Assembly (NCBI GenBank): GCA_016707785.1 | Contig: JADJGZ010000005.1 | Location: 1 to 64,000 of the forward strand | Source of the DNA: Bacteroidales bacterium | Lineage (GTDB): Bacteria; Bacteroidota; Bacteroidia; Bacteroidales; UBA4417 | Direction: 5' to 3' | DNA length: 64,000 nt | The notes under the pieces: generated by a model | Database searches by the model: none | Seen by the model: only the letters and a program-made list of their open reading frames with translations | What the model was told of the DNA's origin: nothing | In this document: one piece after another, positions 25,263-35,999 of the stretch | Layout of the letters: the number at the start of each line of letters is the position of its first letter | Position numbering within the stretch: the stretch's first letter is position 1 | Program-made: the position numbers and the translations under genes

Positions 25263-28200
25263 ATGAAACAAGCGCTACAACTTAACAAAAAGCTGTTTCT
25301 GATGCTGACGCTCATTTTCTTTTATGCGTTTGCTCAGGCACAGGTCCGGACGATTTCGGGAACCGTTACCGATAGTCAGACCAATGAATCCCTTCCAGGA
25401 GCCTCTGTTCTTGTGAAAGGAACGAATCAGGGAATTTCAACGGACATTAACGGAAAGTTTAGCCTAACTGTAAATAGTAACACAGATATACTTGTTGTGT
25501 CTTTCATTGGATATGAGAGTACAGAAATAACAGTTGGCAGTCAAAGTGTCTTAAGCATCATGCTTTCACCAAGCAAAACCAATCTCGAAGAAGTGGTGGT
25601 AGTGGGATATGGTACCAGCAAAGTGAAGGATTTAACCTCATCGATTACTACAGTTAAATCAGATGACCTGATGAAAACTCCTGCTGCTCAGCCAATGCAG
25701 GCCTTACAAGGCAAAGTTGCCGGTTTACAAGTCATTGCAAATGGTGAACCTGGATCTGCATCAACCATCAGGATCAGGGGGATTGGCTCTTTCCCCGGAC
25801 GTGATAACGAAGCACCTTTGTTTGTAGTCGACGGTATGTTTTTCGACAACATCGACTTTCTGAACACCGCTGATATTGCATCCATTTCAGTTCTTAAAGA
25901 TGCTTCAGCCGCTGCTATATATGGTGTTCGCGCAGCCAATGGTGTTGTACTCATTGAAACCAAATCCGGAACATATAATCAGAAATCAGAGATTACCTAT
26001 GATGGTTATGAAGGTTACCAGGTAGCTCAGAATATTGTGAAGATGGCTAATGCTGAACAGTTTACAACCATGGCCATTGAATCCGGTTCAGAAGCAGATG
26101 CTACTTTCATCCTGAATGCAATGCAGCGTTATGGAAGAAGCCGCATTAATCCGAATGTCCCTGATGTAAATACCGATTGGTACAGCCAGGTTCTCCGACC
26201 TGCACGCATCACAAACCACAGTCTCGGTTTTAATGGAGGCAATGATAAAGCCAAATATTCTTTAGGTGCTAACTACTTCTATCAGGATGGCATACTTAAA
26301 ATGAAAAACTCCTTTGAGCGTTTAAACCTGCGTAGTAAAATAGACTTTAAAGTTAATGACTGGATTACGATTGGTGGCAATTTTATTTATAGCACTGCTT
26401 TAAAATATAATGACCAATCCGATGCATGGAACCAGGCATATTTTGCTGTTCCTATCCTTCCTGTTTATGATGAACTTCTCACAGAAGCTTTCCCTACTAA
26501 CTATGCCAACGCACAGGACCTGGGATACAGAAGTGGACAGAACCCCTTCCCTACCCTCAACTACAATGACGATAGGATGAAGATTAAAAAACTACTTTCA
26601 AATATGTATCTTGAATTAAACCTGATTCCGCAGGTACTTACCTTCAGGACAACCTATAATAATAACCTGTCCCTTGTTGACCAAAGAGTTGTCAATCTGC
26701 CGTATTTTATTGGCAATAGCTTCCAGAATCCGGATGCCACTCTCACCAAGACAAATACAATTTACACTAACCAGATATGGGACAATATCCTCACTTTTAC
26801 AAAAAGTGTAAGTGACCACAACTTTACACTCATGGCAGGTACTTCCTATAAGGATGAAGGATTTCAACTCTTAACTGCACAGGGCAAAAACTTCGATACC
26901 GATATTGAACAGTCCTGGTACCTCGCACAGTCAGGATCAATTGTTACTACAGCAGTCAGAGATGATGGCGGTCGCCAGTATGGCATGTCCTATTTCAGCA
27001 GGTTGGCTTACAACTTTAAGAACAAATATTTGTTATATGGTACAATCCGTGCCGACGGCAGTAATAAATACCAGCAAAAGTGGGGATATTTCCCGACAGT
27101 TGGTGCAGGATGGGTTGTAACTGAAGAGAAGTTCCTTAAAGGCACAAATGCTATCAATTTCCTTAAACTAAGAGGCAGCTGGGGCCAGTTAGGAAACGAC
27201 CATATCCAGGCTAGTGATGGACAAAGAACAACCAATTTCCCAAAAACTACCCTTGGAGGAGTTGTTTATACAGGAAGTGTTGCTGCAAATTACTACTCCG
27301 AGTTAAAATGGGAAATTACTGAAGAGACCAATCTCGGTTTTACTGCCAGGTTCCTGAAAGAAAGGCTCTCCGTCGATTTTGATTATTATATCCGCGACAC
27401 AAAAAATGCAGCTATTCCTGTTACTGTGCCAATGGTAGGTGTAAGTATTATGAAACCAGTTGGAGTGATCCGTAATTCAGGGATAGAAATGGCCCTTAAT
27501 TGGTCAGACGATATCAACAACAAACTTAAATACAGCATAGGTGCCAATATTTCAACCCTGAAGAATGAAGTAATCGATCTTTATGGTCAGCAATATATTG
27601 ATGGTGGAACAGCAGAGTTCAGACAACGTACTTATGTTGGCGAACCAGTCATGGCATTTTATGGACGTGAGATTGTTGGAGTTTATCAAACACAGGATGA
27701 AGTCGACCACGACCTGATTGCCATTGAAAATGGATTGGTACCAGGTGACTTCAAATATAAAGACCAGAATAATGATAATAAGATCAATGATGATGATCGC
27801 GTCCTGCTAGGTTCTTATTTCCCAAGTTTAATGTATGGGGTTAACCTTTCTGTAACCTATATGAACTTTGACCTAACAGCCAACTTGTTTGGTCAGTCAG
27901 GAAATAAGATCTTGAACCGTAAAAGGGGTGAACTTATCTGGACAGCAGATGGAAATCTTGATGCTGACCTGGCTATCAATCGCTGGCATGGTGAAGGCAC
28001 TTCCAATGAATATCCTTCTTCCGCTGGTTTAAGAAAAGGTTGGAACCAAAAAATGAGTGACTATTTCGTTGAAGATGGCTCATTCTTCCGTATTCAAAAT
28101 GTACAGATTGGTTATACCATCAAGAATAAGAAATGGTTCGGGGGCAATTTCCCTGTGACCAGGATTAATTTTACTGCTGACCGCCCTCTTACAGTATTCA

Positions 28201-28298
28201 GTTACAATGGATTCACCCCGGAAGTAGCGAATGGTTGGGATACACAAACCTACCCGGTTCCAGCTGTTTATACTGTTGGCCTAAATGTAAAATTCTAA
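25263..28298 (+). CDS. susC: SusC/RagA-type TonB-dependent outer-membrane transporter
   Basis: This 1011-residue protein has a signal peptide (about 1-26, ending 'AQAQ'), a CarboxypepD_reg domain (28-105, 'ISGTVTDSQTNESLPGASVLVKG'), a TonB box-like region, a plug domain (about 120-235, with 'IRIRGIGSFPG' and 'PLFVVDGMFFDNI') and a 22-strand barrel to the C-terminus ending 'VGLNVKF'. It imports oligosaccharides with energy from TonB. SusD follows 21 bases later, forming the usual pair that defines a PUL. There is no N-terminal STN domain, so it is not a FecR-type transducer. Confidence 0.97.
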   Translation: MKQALQLNKKLFLMLTLIFFYAFAQAQVRTISGTVTDSQTNESLPGASVLVKGTNQGISTDINGKFSLTVNSNTDILVVSFIGYESTEITVGSQSVLSIMLSPSKTNLEEVVVVGYGTSKVKDLTSSITTVKSDDLMKTPAAQPMQALQGKVAGLQVIANGEPGSASTIRIRGIGSFPGRDNEAPLFVVDGMFFDNIDFLNTADIASISVLKDASAAAIYGVRAANGVVLIETKSGTYNQKSEITYDGYEGYQVAQNIVKMANAEQFTTMAIESGSEADATFILNAMQRYGRSRINPNVPDVNTDWYSQVLRPARITNHSLGFNGGNDKAKYSLGANYFYQDGILKMKNSFERLNLRSKIDFKVNDWITIGGNFIYSTALKYNDQSDAWNQAYFAVPILPVYDELLTEAFPTNYANAQDLGYRSGQNPFPTLNYNDDRMKIKKLLSNMYLELNLIPQVLTFRTTYNNNLSLVDQRVVNLPYFIGNSFQNPDATLTKTNTIYTNQIWDNILTFTKSVSDHNFTLMAGTSYKDEGFQLLTAQGKNFDTDIEQSWYLAQSGSIVTTAVRDDGGRQYGMSYFSRLAYNFKNKYLLYGTIRADGSNKYQQKWGYFPTVGAGWVVTEEKFLKGTNAINFLKLRGSWGQLGNDHIQASDGQRTTNFPKTTLGGVVYTGSVAANYYSELKWEITEETNLGFTARFLKERLSVDFDYYIRDTKNAAIPVTVPMVGVSIMKPVGVIRNSGIEMALNWSDDINNKLKYSIGANISTLKNEVIDLYGQQYIDGGTAEFRQRTYVGEPVMAFYGREIVGVYQTQDEVDHDLIAIENGLVPGDFKYKDQNNDNKINDDDRVLLGSYFPSLMYGVNLSVTYMNFDLTANLFGQSGNKILNRKRGELIWTADGNLDADLAINRWHGEGTSNEYPSSAGLRKGWNQKMSDYFVEDGSFFRIQNVQIGYTIKNKKWFGGNFPVTRINFTADRPLTVFSYNGFTPEVANGWDTQTYPVPAVYTVGLNVKF

Positions 28299-28319
28299 CC
28301 ACTTAAAACACTGAATAAT

Positions 28320-29850
28320 ATGAAACCAACTAAATATATAATTCATATGGCAGCTTTGATTGCTGCGATATTCATCACTTCAGCATGTAACAAGGTGGTA
28401 GATGAACCTGCTGAAAACAGGACATTTACTTCTGAAACTGATTATAGCATCACAAGTAATATGATCCTTCCACTTATTGGAACTTATACTGAGTTCAACA
28501 ATACTGAATGGGAAGACTTCCCATTGCTGGCAGTAAGGGGTGATGATGTAAATGCCGGTGGCCTTGGTGACCAGCAGGATTTTTCTGAAACCGATAAGTA
28601 TAACTACAACAAGGACTATTGGATGTATAATTCACTTTGGCAGAATTATCATGGAAATATCTTCTCTGCCAATTCTGCAATGGAACAAATTGCACTTTAT
28701 CGTGAACAAACTTCCAACACAGCATTAGCTGACCAGTATACTGCTGAAGTGAAGGTCTTACGCACCTGGTGGCTATTCAACCTGAGCAGGTTATGGGGTT
28801 CATTATTTATTCCGGTCAGTTCTGATCCTTCTGCGCTTTTCGTTTTGGAACTTTCAACTAAGGACCAGGTGATGCAACACATTTCTGACCAGATGGACGA
28901 AGCAATTCCGTTCTTACCTGCTGTTAGGCCAAATGAACGTACTGATATCCCCGGAGGTGTTACCAAATATACAGCCCTGGCTATGAAAGCACTTGCCAAC
29001 CTGGAACTCAAAAACTACCAGAAGGTTGCAGATGCTACCGGCGAAATCATCAAATCCGGTAAATTTACACTGGAAGCTGATTTTTATGAACTTTTCAAAA
29101 TAAACGGCAAACTCAATAACGAGAATATCCTTGAAATGCAGTATTCTGACCTGGGACAGGGTACAGGAGATAATTATTCCTATCTGTATGCTTTCTTCGG
29201 ACCTCAGGGTTGGACTCCTAAAGTATCAGGATCCGGTGATGGCTGGGGATTCTGGGAACCAAGTATGAAGTATATCAAATTCATGCTCGACAGGAATGAA
29301 ACTACCAGGCTGGAAACCAGTGTTCTATTTACTGATCGCGGTATTGCTGAAATCAAGAATGACCCGAACTACAGCACACTGCCTTCCTGGATATCCAATA
29401 CCACCCGCTCAGGTGATAAAATCAATGATTATGCCCGCGCTTTGTTCACAAGTGGCAAACATTACCTGCCTTCGGATCAATTAACGCCCGGACGTACTGA
29501 ATATGGCACTAATAAGAATTTCACCTGTATCCGATATGCAGAGATCTTATTGATGTATGCTGAAGCCCTTACCCAGGGTGCCAGTGGTACTGCAGGTTCA
29601 GCTGATGATGCTGTAAATACTGTAAGATCAAGAGCCAGTTTGAGTAACATTTCAGGTGTAACAAATGACCCAGGTTATGGATGAGAAATATGCAGAACTG
29701 GCCATGGAATGGGGAACCCGTTTCTACGATATGGTAAGACTTGGAAACAATGAAGCACTTAGCTATGATGGAAGATCATTCACTCCGGATAAAACTTTCC
29801 TCCCCTATCCCCAGGCCCAGATCGACTTGTTACCTAAATTGAAACAATAA
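28320..29850 (+). pseudogene. susD: SusD-like glycan-binding lipoprotein, frameshifted near its C-terminus
   Basis: The first frame runs 28320-29684 (454 residues: lipoprotein signal with cysteine in 'FITSACNKV', SusD TPR-rich fold). It stops with TGA just after 'LSNISGVTNDPGYG'. The missing C-terminal part, 'QVMDEKYAELAMEWGTRFYDMVRLG', is in the next frame and runs to 29850; it is the standard SusD tail. One extra C in the CCC at 29669-29671 explains the shift. Removing it gives a normal 509-residue SusD. Either a recent frameshift mutation or a base-calling error; the rest of the gene shows no other decay. Confidence 0.9.
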
Positions 29851-29883
29851 TCCTTAGTCATTGATAATCAAATAGAAAATACT

Positions 29884-30939
29884 ATGAAAATCCTTAAATA
29901 TTTTGGAATTCCTTTGCTTCTGATGGTCATGATGGCTGCATGCGAAAAAGGAATTGACCCGATCAATGCTGTTGCCCCGGGAACTGATGAAACCGCTCCC
30001 ACACTCAATATCACCTTCCCTGTGCAAGGAAAACCAGTAACTTCTATGGATGAAGTAGCTACAGTTTATTTTAAAATGCTTGCCGTAGATGATATCGAGA
30101 TCGGATCAGTGAAAATTGAACTCGATGGAACCACAATAGGCAACCTTACTTCCTTCAAAGATTACAGGAGAGCAGATATCTCATTCAAATATGAGACCCT
30201 GGTTGATGGTGATCATGTCCTTATTGTTACAGTTACCGACCTGACAGGTAAGACCATTTCAAAGACCATGAATTTCAAAAAGATCACGGTTCCTCCATAC
30301 ACTCCTATGGCTGGTGAAGTATTTTACATGCCTTTCGACGACAATTTCCTGAATATTATTTCAGGTTCTGAAGTTCCGGTAACAGGTGCCCCGGGTTTTG
30401 CAGAAGGCAAGAAGGGCAGTGCCTATGCAGGAGCAACCGACTCCTATATTACCTACCCTACAAGCGGAATTGTAGGTTCTACATTCAGCCTTGCCTTCTG
30501 GTATAAAATCAATGCAACACCTCTTCGGGCAGGTATGATTTCCATTAGCCCAATAGGTGATAGCCGCAATACAGGCTTGAGATTATTCCGTGAAAACAAT
30601 GGTGACAATCAAAATATTGGACTCAACATTGGCATAGGTACCACTGAAGTCTGGATGAATCCAATTACAACGGTTCCGGCTAACCAGGACTGGATGCACA
30701 TCGCTATTTCAATTTCAGAAGCGAATGCATCCATCTATGTGAACGGTTCTGTTGTTTTGGAACAGGCACTTGATGCACCAATCGACTGGACAGGTTGTTC
30801 GTCAATCACAATTGGTTCTGGAATGCCCAACTTCGTTTACTGGGAACATTTCTCTGATCTCAGCCTGTATGATGAGCTCAAATTCTTCACCAAAGCTATC
30901 TCAGCAGAAGAAGTTACTACTATCTATACTATGAAATAA
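29884..30939 (+). CDS. LamG-domain surface lipoprotein of the PUL
   Basis: This 351-residue lipoprotein has a lipid cysteine at residue 20 ('MVMMAACEKG'), an Ig-like module (about 38-136, 'TAPTLNITFPVQGKPV') and a laminin-G/concanavalin-like domain (about 150-351, 'FSLAFWYKINATPLRAGM', 'DWMHIAISISEANASIYVNG'). It occupies the place of SusE/SusF in the operon, 33 bases after susD. The probable role is binding glycan at the cell surface beside the SusCD complex. A strong terminator follows, which closes the susCD transcript. Confidence 0.85.
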   Translation: MKILKYFGIPLLLMVMMAACEKGIDPINAVAPGTDETAPTLNITFPVQGKPVTSMDEVATVYFKMLAVDDIEIGSVKIELDGTTIGNLTSFKDYRRADISFKYETLVDGDHVLIVTVTDLTGKTISKTMNFKKITVPPYTPMAGEVFYMPFDDNFLNIISGSEVPVTGAPGFAEGKKGSAYAGATDSYITYPTSGIVGSTFSLAFWYKINATPLRAGMISISPIGDSRNTGLRLFRENNGDNQNIGLNIGIGTTEVWMNPITTVPANQDWMHIAISISEANASIYVNGSVVLEQALDAPIDWTGCSSITIGSGMPNFVYWEHFSDLSLYDELKFFTKAISAEEVTTIYTMK

Positions 30940-30970
30940 AGAAGAAGTATTTTCATGCTTATTTTTTTTC

Positions 30971-31004
30971 AAAAAAGGGACAGAGTTCAGCTCTTCCCTT
31001 TTTT
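30971..31004 (+). terminator. Terminator after the susC-susD-lamG operon
   Basis: AAAAAAGGGA pairs with TCCCTTTTTT around an inner AGAG/CTCT stem. It separates the transport genes from the enzyme genes, so the latter probably have their own promoter or depend on read-through. Confidence 0.85.
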
Positions 31005-31125
31005 GTTTGTCACGGGAATTCATCGTTTCGAGTAAACAAATGATGAATCCTTGATTTACATTTATTACCTTTAACTCAAAATTTATCAAACCTGTTAATT
31101 AATGCCCGGAAATAAAGATTCCTAT

Positions 31126-33093
31126 ATGAACCGACTCTTTTTTATCTGCTTATTCCTGCCAATACTCTTTGTTTCCTGCAAAAAGGAAGAAAACAACGGA
31201 AATGACAAACTTGAATTATTATCCTGCTTTGTAGGTCCTACGCAATTGGTACCCGCAGCAGAAACACCCGGTATTCCACTCAACCAGGATATTCTACTCA
31301 ACTTCTCTTCTGCTGTGGATACTTCGAGAGCGGTAAGATTTATCATTCTCAAAGATCAAACCGGCTCTGCATTTCCAGGAATCAAGTATATCTTCTCCAA
31401 TGAGGGAAAAACAGTGATTCTAAGACATAATCAGCTATTGGCTAAATCAACGCATTATATTGTTTCAGTTTCATCCTCATTAAAAGGTGAAAACGGGGAA
31501 TCCTTCACTGGTGCGGAGTTTACATTCGCCACAGCGTCAGGAGTTTTTACACTTAATAAAATTCTGCTTAACCAAAAGAATTTCATGCCCCCGGCAAAGT
31601 TCTATGAGATTCCACGACAGGGAGTTACCATTGAAATGGATTTTTCTGATGCACTTGACACCACACAAATCAAGAATAAATTCTCCCTCGCAGGATCAAA
31701 CCTATTCGATGTCACGCTTTCCAACGACAATAAAACTGTTCACTTAATTTGTCCTACAGAATTATTGGGATATAAAAAATATGATTTCTCAGTTTCCAGC
31801 AATTTAAAATCTGTTTCAGGATATTCCTTTGGCGGATTTAACAATTGGTTCATGACAACGCTGGATTCCAGTTTAAAGTTTCCCTTGATTTCTGATGACG
31901 AATTGTTAACATTGGTACAGAAACAGTCGTTTAAGTTCTTTTATAATTATGCTCACCCTGTTAGCGGAATGTCGCGCGAACGACTTGGATCAGGCGACAT
32001 TGTAACTTCCGGAGGTTCTGGATTCGGCGTTATGGCATTGATTGTTGGAATAGAACGAGGCTTTATTACCCGAACTGACGGGATGGCCCAATTATCAAAA
32101 ATGATCAATTTCCTGGAAACCTGCGACCGGTTTCATGGTGCCTGGTCACACTGGATCAATGGCAGTAACGGGAACGTTGTCCCTTTTGGTCAGAAAGATA
32201 ATGGGGGCGATCTTGTAGAAACAGCTTACATGGCCCAGGGATTGCTAACTATGAGGCAATACCTGAATCCTTCTGATCCGTTCGAAAACGATATGATTTT
32301 CAGAATCAATCAGCTTTACAATGGCATTGAATGGGATTGGTATACCAGGGGAGGCCAGAATGTGCTTTACTGGCATTGGTCCCCAAATTATGGATGGGAC
32401 ATGAATTTCAGGATCCAGGGATATAATGAAACACTCATCACCTATGTGATGGCTGCTGCTTCTACCACACATACCATTCCTGCATCTGCCTATCACTCTG
32501 GATATGCGCGTAACGGAGCCATACGCAACGGAAAAACATTTTATAATTATGTGCTTCCTGTAGGGTATGATTACGGAGGACCACTTTTCTTTGCCCACTA
32601 TTCATTCCTGGGCCTGGATCCAAGGAATCTTTCCGATTCCTATGCCAATTACTGGACACAGAATGTGAACCATTCCCTTATCAACTGGGCATATTGTGCC
32701 GATAATCCAAATAATTACCCTGGATATAGCGACCATAGCTGGGGTCTAACAGCCAGTGATATTCCCGGAGGCTATGCCGCCAATGAACCCACCAATGACC
32801 GGGGTGTGATCTCCCCTACTGCAGCAGTTTCTTCATTGCCATACAGCCCTGAACAATCAATGGATGCCATCAGGCATTTTTATTTTATTTTGGGCGATAA
32901 ATTGTGGGGAGAATATGGATTTTATGATGCATTTGATGTCCATCAAGGCTGGTGGGCCAGTTCTTATATCGCAATCGACCAGGGCCCTCAGGTTTGTATG
33001 ATCGAGAATTATCGTACCGGACTTTTATGGGACTTATTCATGTCATGCCCCGAAGTTCAAACAGGCTTAACCAAATTAGGATTTAATTACTAA
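31126..33093 (+). CDS. Glycoamylase-family (PF10091, GH144-type) lipoprotein with Ig-like domains
   Basis: About 655 residues from ATG 31126 (a start at 31102 is less likely). Lipobox with cysteine in 'ILFVSCKKEE'; two Ig-like (Big_5-type) modules to about residue 250; then the PF10091 (alpha/alpha)6 domain with 'GGSGFGVMALIVGIERGF', 'DNGGDLVETAYMAQGLL', 'LYWHWSPNYGWDMNF', 'GGPLFFAHYSFLGLDPR' and 'AIDQGPQVCMIENYRTGL'. PF10091 is the home of GH144 endo-beta-1,2-glucanases. It is probably anchored at the cell surface to cleave long polymer before import, and is the first of four tandem paralogues. Confidence 0.88.
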   Translation: MNRLFFICLFLPILFVSCKKEENNGNDKLELLSCFVGPTQLVPAAETPGIPLNQDILLNFSSAVDTSRAVRFIILKDQTGSAFPGIKYIFSNEGKTVILRHNQLLAKSTHYIVSVSSSLKGENGESFTGAEFTFATASGVFTLNKILLNQKNFMPPAKFYEIPRQGVTIEMDFSDALDTTQIKNKFSLAGSNLFDVTLSNDNKTVHLICPTELLGYKKYDFSVSSNLKSVSGYSFGGFNNWFMTTLDSSLKFPLISDDELLTLVQKQSFKFFYNYAHPVSGMSRERLGSGDIVTSGGSGFGVMALIVGIERGFITRTDGMAQLSKMINFLETCDRFHGAWSHWINGSNGNVVPFGQKDNGGDLVETAYMAQGLLTMRQYLNPSDPFENDMIFRINQLYNGIEWDWYTRGGQNVLYWHWSPNYGWDMNFRIQGYNETLITYVMAAASTTHTIPASAYHSGYARNGAIRNGKTFYNYVLPVGYDYGGPLFFAHYSFLGLDPRNLSDSYANYWTQNVNHSLINWAYCADNPNNYPGYSDHSWGLTASDIPGGYAANEPTNDRGVISPTAAVSSLPYSPEQSMDAIRHFYFILGDKLWGEYGFYDAFDVHQGWWASSYIAIDQGPQVCMIENYRTGLLWDLFMSCPEVQTGLTKLGFNY

Positions 33094-33097
33094 GCGC

Positions 33098-34462
33098 ATG
33101 AAAACATTAACTCTTTCTTTGCTATTACTTGCCATTATAAGCTTAAAGGTTGGCATTCATACTACAAATGCACAAGTGCAAGCCTCCGCTTCCAGTCAAT
33201 TCATGTCTGACGACTCTTTGTTGACTCTTGTTCAGTATCAGACCTTTAAGTATTTCTGGGATGGTGCAGAACCTGTTTCAGGATTGGCCAGGGAACGAAT
33301 CAATGTAAATGATATTTATCCCGAAAACGATAAAAACATTATAACCACCGGAGGTTCCGGCTTTGGCATTATGGCAGTCATCATTGGTATTGAAAGAGGT
33401 TTTATCACCCGGGAACAAGGATTAGAAAGGCTGGAAAAGAATATTGAATTCCTGAAAAAAGCAGATCGTTATCATGGGGTTTGGCCTCATTGGCTGAACG
33501 GTGAAACCGCTAAAGTAAGACCTTTCAGTCCGAAAGATGATGGTGCCGACCTTGTTGAAACATCTTACCTAATGCAAGGTTTACTGGCTGCCAGGCAGTA
33601 TTTCAATAAGGATACGCCTAAGGAACAAATGCTGGTTGAAGAGATTAATAAGCTGTGGAATGACATTGATTTTCAATGGTTTACCCATGGTAAGGATGTA
33701 CTTTACTGGCACTGGTCACCTAACTTTGGCTGGGAAATGAATTTTCCAGTGGAAGGCTATAATGAATGCCTCATCATGTATATTCTTGCAGCATCATCAC
33801 CAAACCATAAGGCAGATGCAGCAGTTTATCATAAAGGCTGGGCCCGCTCAGGTGGTATCAAAGGAAATTCAGCTCCATATGGATATCCTCTCAGCCTCAA
33901 ACATAATGGGGCCATCGAATATGGGGGTCCATTGTTCTGGGCACATTATTCATACCTCGGCCTCGACCCACGTGAACTTGTTGACACATATGCCAACTAT
34001 TGGGAACATAATACAAACCAAACCTTGATCAACAGGCAATGGTGCATTGAAAATCCAAAAAAATTCAAAGGATATAGTGAAGACTGCTGGGGACTCACTG
34101 CCAGCTATTCAGTGAAGTTTTATGCAGGCCATGCACCAGGTAAAGAAAATGATCTGGGTGTAATTTCACCAACTGCCGCTATATCATCTATTCCCTACAC
34201 TCCTGAATACTCACTGCAGGCAATGCGCCACTTTTATTTTCAACTTGGTGATCAAATCTGGGGCGAATATGGATTCTATGACGCATTTAGTATTCACGAC
34301 AACTGGTATCCCAAACAATACCTGGCCATTGACCAGGGACCTGAAATCGTAATGATCGAAAACTATAGAACCGGCCTGATCTGGAAGCTGTTCATGAGCT
34401 GCCCTGAAATATCGAACGGACTGAAAACACTTGGTTTCAGTTCTCCTTACCTTCAAAAATAG
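33098..34462 (+). CDS. Glycoamylase-family (PF10091, GH144-type) secreted enzyme 2
   Basis: This 454-residue protein has a cleavable signal peptide (about 1-25, ending 'NAQ') and then only the PF10091 domain. Conserved blocks are the same as in its neighbours: 'GGSGFGIMAVIIGIERGF', 'DDGADLVETSYLMQGLL', 'LYWHWSPNFGWEMNF', 'WGLTASYSVKFYAG' and 'AIDQGPEIVMIENYRTGL' (D412). It starts 4 bases after the previous stop, so they are co-transcribed. Predicted activity: endo-beta-1,2-glucanase, in the periplasm. Identity to the other copies looks moderate, so the duplications are not recent. Confidence 0.88.
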   Translation: MKTLTLSLLLLAIISLKVGIHTTNAQVQASASSQFMSDDSLLTLVQYQTFKYFWDGAEPVSGLARERINVNDIYPENDKNIITTGGSGFGIMAVIIGIERGFITREQGLERLEKNIEFLKKADRYHGVWPHWLNGETAKVRPFSPKDDGADLVETSYLMQGLLAARQYFNKDTPKEQMLVEEINKLWNDIDFQWFTHGKDVLYWHWSPNFGWEMNFPVEGYNECLIMYILAASSPNHKADAAVYHKGWARSGGIKGNSAPYGYPLSLKHNGAIEYGGPLFWAHYSYLGLDPRELVDTYANYWEHNTNQTLINRQWCIENPKKFKGYSEDCWGLTASYSVKFYAGHAPGKENDLGVISPTAAISSIPYTPEYSLQAMRHFYFQLGDQIWGEYGFYDAFSIHDNWYPKQYLAIDQGPEIVMIENYRTGLIWKLFMSCPEISNGLKTLGFSSPYLQK

Positions 34463-34471
34463 TCCCATCTT

Positions 34472-35878
34472 ATGAGAAAATTACTGCCTGCAATTTATCT
34501 TTTCTTATCCCTGATAGTCGGACAAACACTACAAGCCCAGAAGAGTAGCAGCATTCCGGTTGCCGGACTTGAAAAAAATCTGTCAGATGCTGACCTGATG
34601 GAAATGGTTCAGAGGCAAACATTCAGGTTCTTCTGGCATTATGCCCATCCTGTAAGTGGACTTGCCAGGGAAAGAAGTAATACTGTCCTGGCAGAACATT
34701 ACTGGGACTATATCAATGAAGCCTGGGATGAACCCAACTTCAGCAAAACACCCTTTGGGGAAGATGCCTGCGCTATCGGAGGCACAGGATTTGGCATTAT
34801 GAGTACCATTGTTGCTGTGGAAAGAGGTTGGATAGACAGGGATACTGCTGTAAAAAGGCTCATTCAGATCGCTGATTTCCTGATCAATGCCGATTGCTAT
34901 CATGGCATTTATCCGCATTTCATGAATGGACAGACAGGGAAAACCATCAAATTTGACAGGCTGGATGATGGAGCCGATCTTGTGGAGACATCCTATTTAC
35001 TGATGGGTTTTCTATGTGCCAGGGAATATTTCAATAAGGATATTCCAATTGAGACTTACCTCCGAAAGCGAATCACACAAATGTGGAATACGGCAAACTG
35101 GAACTGGCATACCAACAACGAAAAAAAACTTTACTGGCACTGGAGTCCCAATAACGGCTTTGATATGAATTTCCCCGTCTGGGGATGGAATGAATGCCTC
35201 ATTACTTATATCATGGCTGCATCTTCACCCTATCATTCCATTAGCAAAGCCGTTTATGACGGTAGCTGGGCCGGCAGTTCAGGATTCAGGAACGGTAAAA
35301 GCTACTATGGATATACTTTGCCATTGGGAAATTACGATATGGGCGGGCCTCTCTTCTTCGAACAATATACTTTCCTGGGGATCGACCCAAATGGACTGAT
35401 TGACAGCATCGGTATCGACTACCTCGAACAGGTAAAGAACCACACACTTATCAACAGAGCTTACTGCATTGATAATCCTAAGAAATATAAAGGGTATGGT
35501 AAAGACTGCTGGGGATTGACTGCCGGAGATAGTTACAAAGGCTATGTAGCTCATTGCCCTGAAGTTGACCTGGGTGTAATTCAACCTACCGCCGCAATTT
35601 CATCGATCCCTTTTACCCCGGAATACTCCCTTGAAGCTATGCGCCATTTTTATGAGGATCTGGGCTCTAAAATCTGGAGTGAATACGGATTTACAGATGG
35701 ATTCAGCGAAACCCATGACTGGTATGCCAAAAGCCACCTCGCTATCGACCAGGGGCCGATTGTTGTGATGATTGAAAACTACCGCACAGGCTTACTATGG
35801 AACTTATTCATGCAAATACCGGATATTCAGAATGGCCTGAAAAAGCTTGGTTTCCAAAGTAAATGGATTAAAAAGTAA
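34472..35878 (+). CDS. Glycoamylase-family (PF10091, GH144-type) secreted enzyme 3
   Basis: This 468-residue protein has a signal peptide (about 1-23, 'TLQAQ') and a single PF10091 domain: 'GGTGFGIMSTIVAVERGW', 'DDGADLVETSYLLMGFL', 'LYWHWSPNNGFDMNF', 'GPLFFEQYTFLGIDPNG' and 'AIDQGPIVVMIENYRTGL' (D426). It starts 9 bases after copy 2. It has an insertion ('LAEHYWDYINEAWDEPNF') before the first glycine-rich block, where copy 2 carries a shorter one ('NVNDIYPENDKN'), which may change the substrate cleft. The function is inferred as for copy 2. Confidence 0.88.
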   Translation: MRKLLPAIYLFLSLIVGQTLQAQKSSSIPVAGLEKNLSDADLMEMVQRQTFRFFWHYAHPVSGLARERSNTVLAEHYWDYINEAWDEPNFSKTPFGEDACAIGGTGFGIMSTIVAVERGWIDRDTAVKRLIQIADFLINADCYHGIYPHFMNGQTGKTIKFDRLDDGADLVETSYLLMGFLCAREYFNKDIPIETYLRKRITQMWNTANWNWHTNNEKKLYWHWSPNNGFDMNFPVWGWNECLITYIMAASSPYHSISKAVYDGSWAGSSGFRNGKSYYGYTLPLGNYDMGGPLFFEQYTFLGIDPNGLIDSIGIDYLEQVKNHTLINRAYCIDNPKKYKGYGKDCWGLTAGDSYKGYVAHCPEVDLGVIQPTAAISSIPFTPEYSLEAMRHFYEDLGSKIWSEYGFTDGFSETHDWYAKSHLAIDQGPIVVMIENYRTGLLWNLFMQIPDIQNGLKKLGFQSKWIKK

Positions 35879-35999
35879 CTGGTAGATTGTATGTCATTTT
35901 ACCAATTCATCAGATTCTGAATCCTGCCTTGAAGCACCCTGGTGGCAAATAAGCTAATATCGGATTGGCCTTTATTATTGACTTTCAAGCTGATAACCT

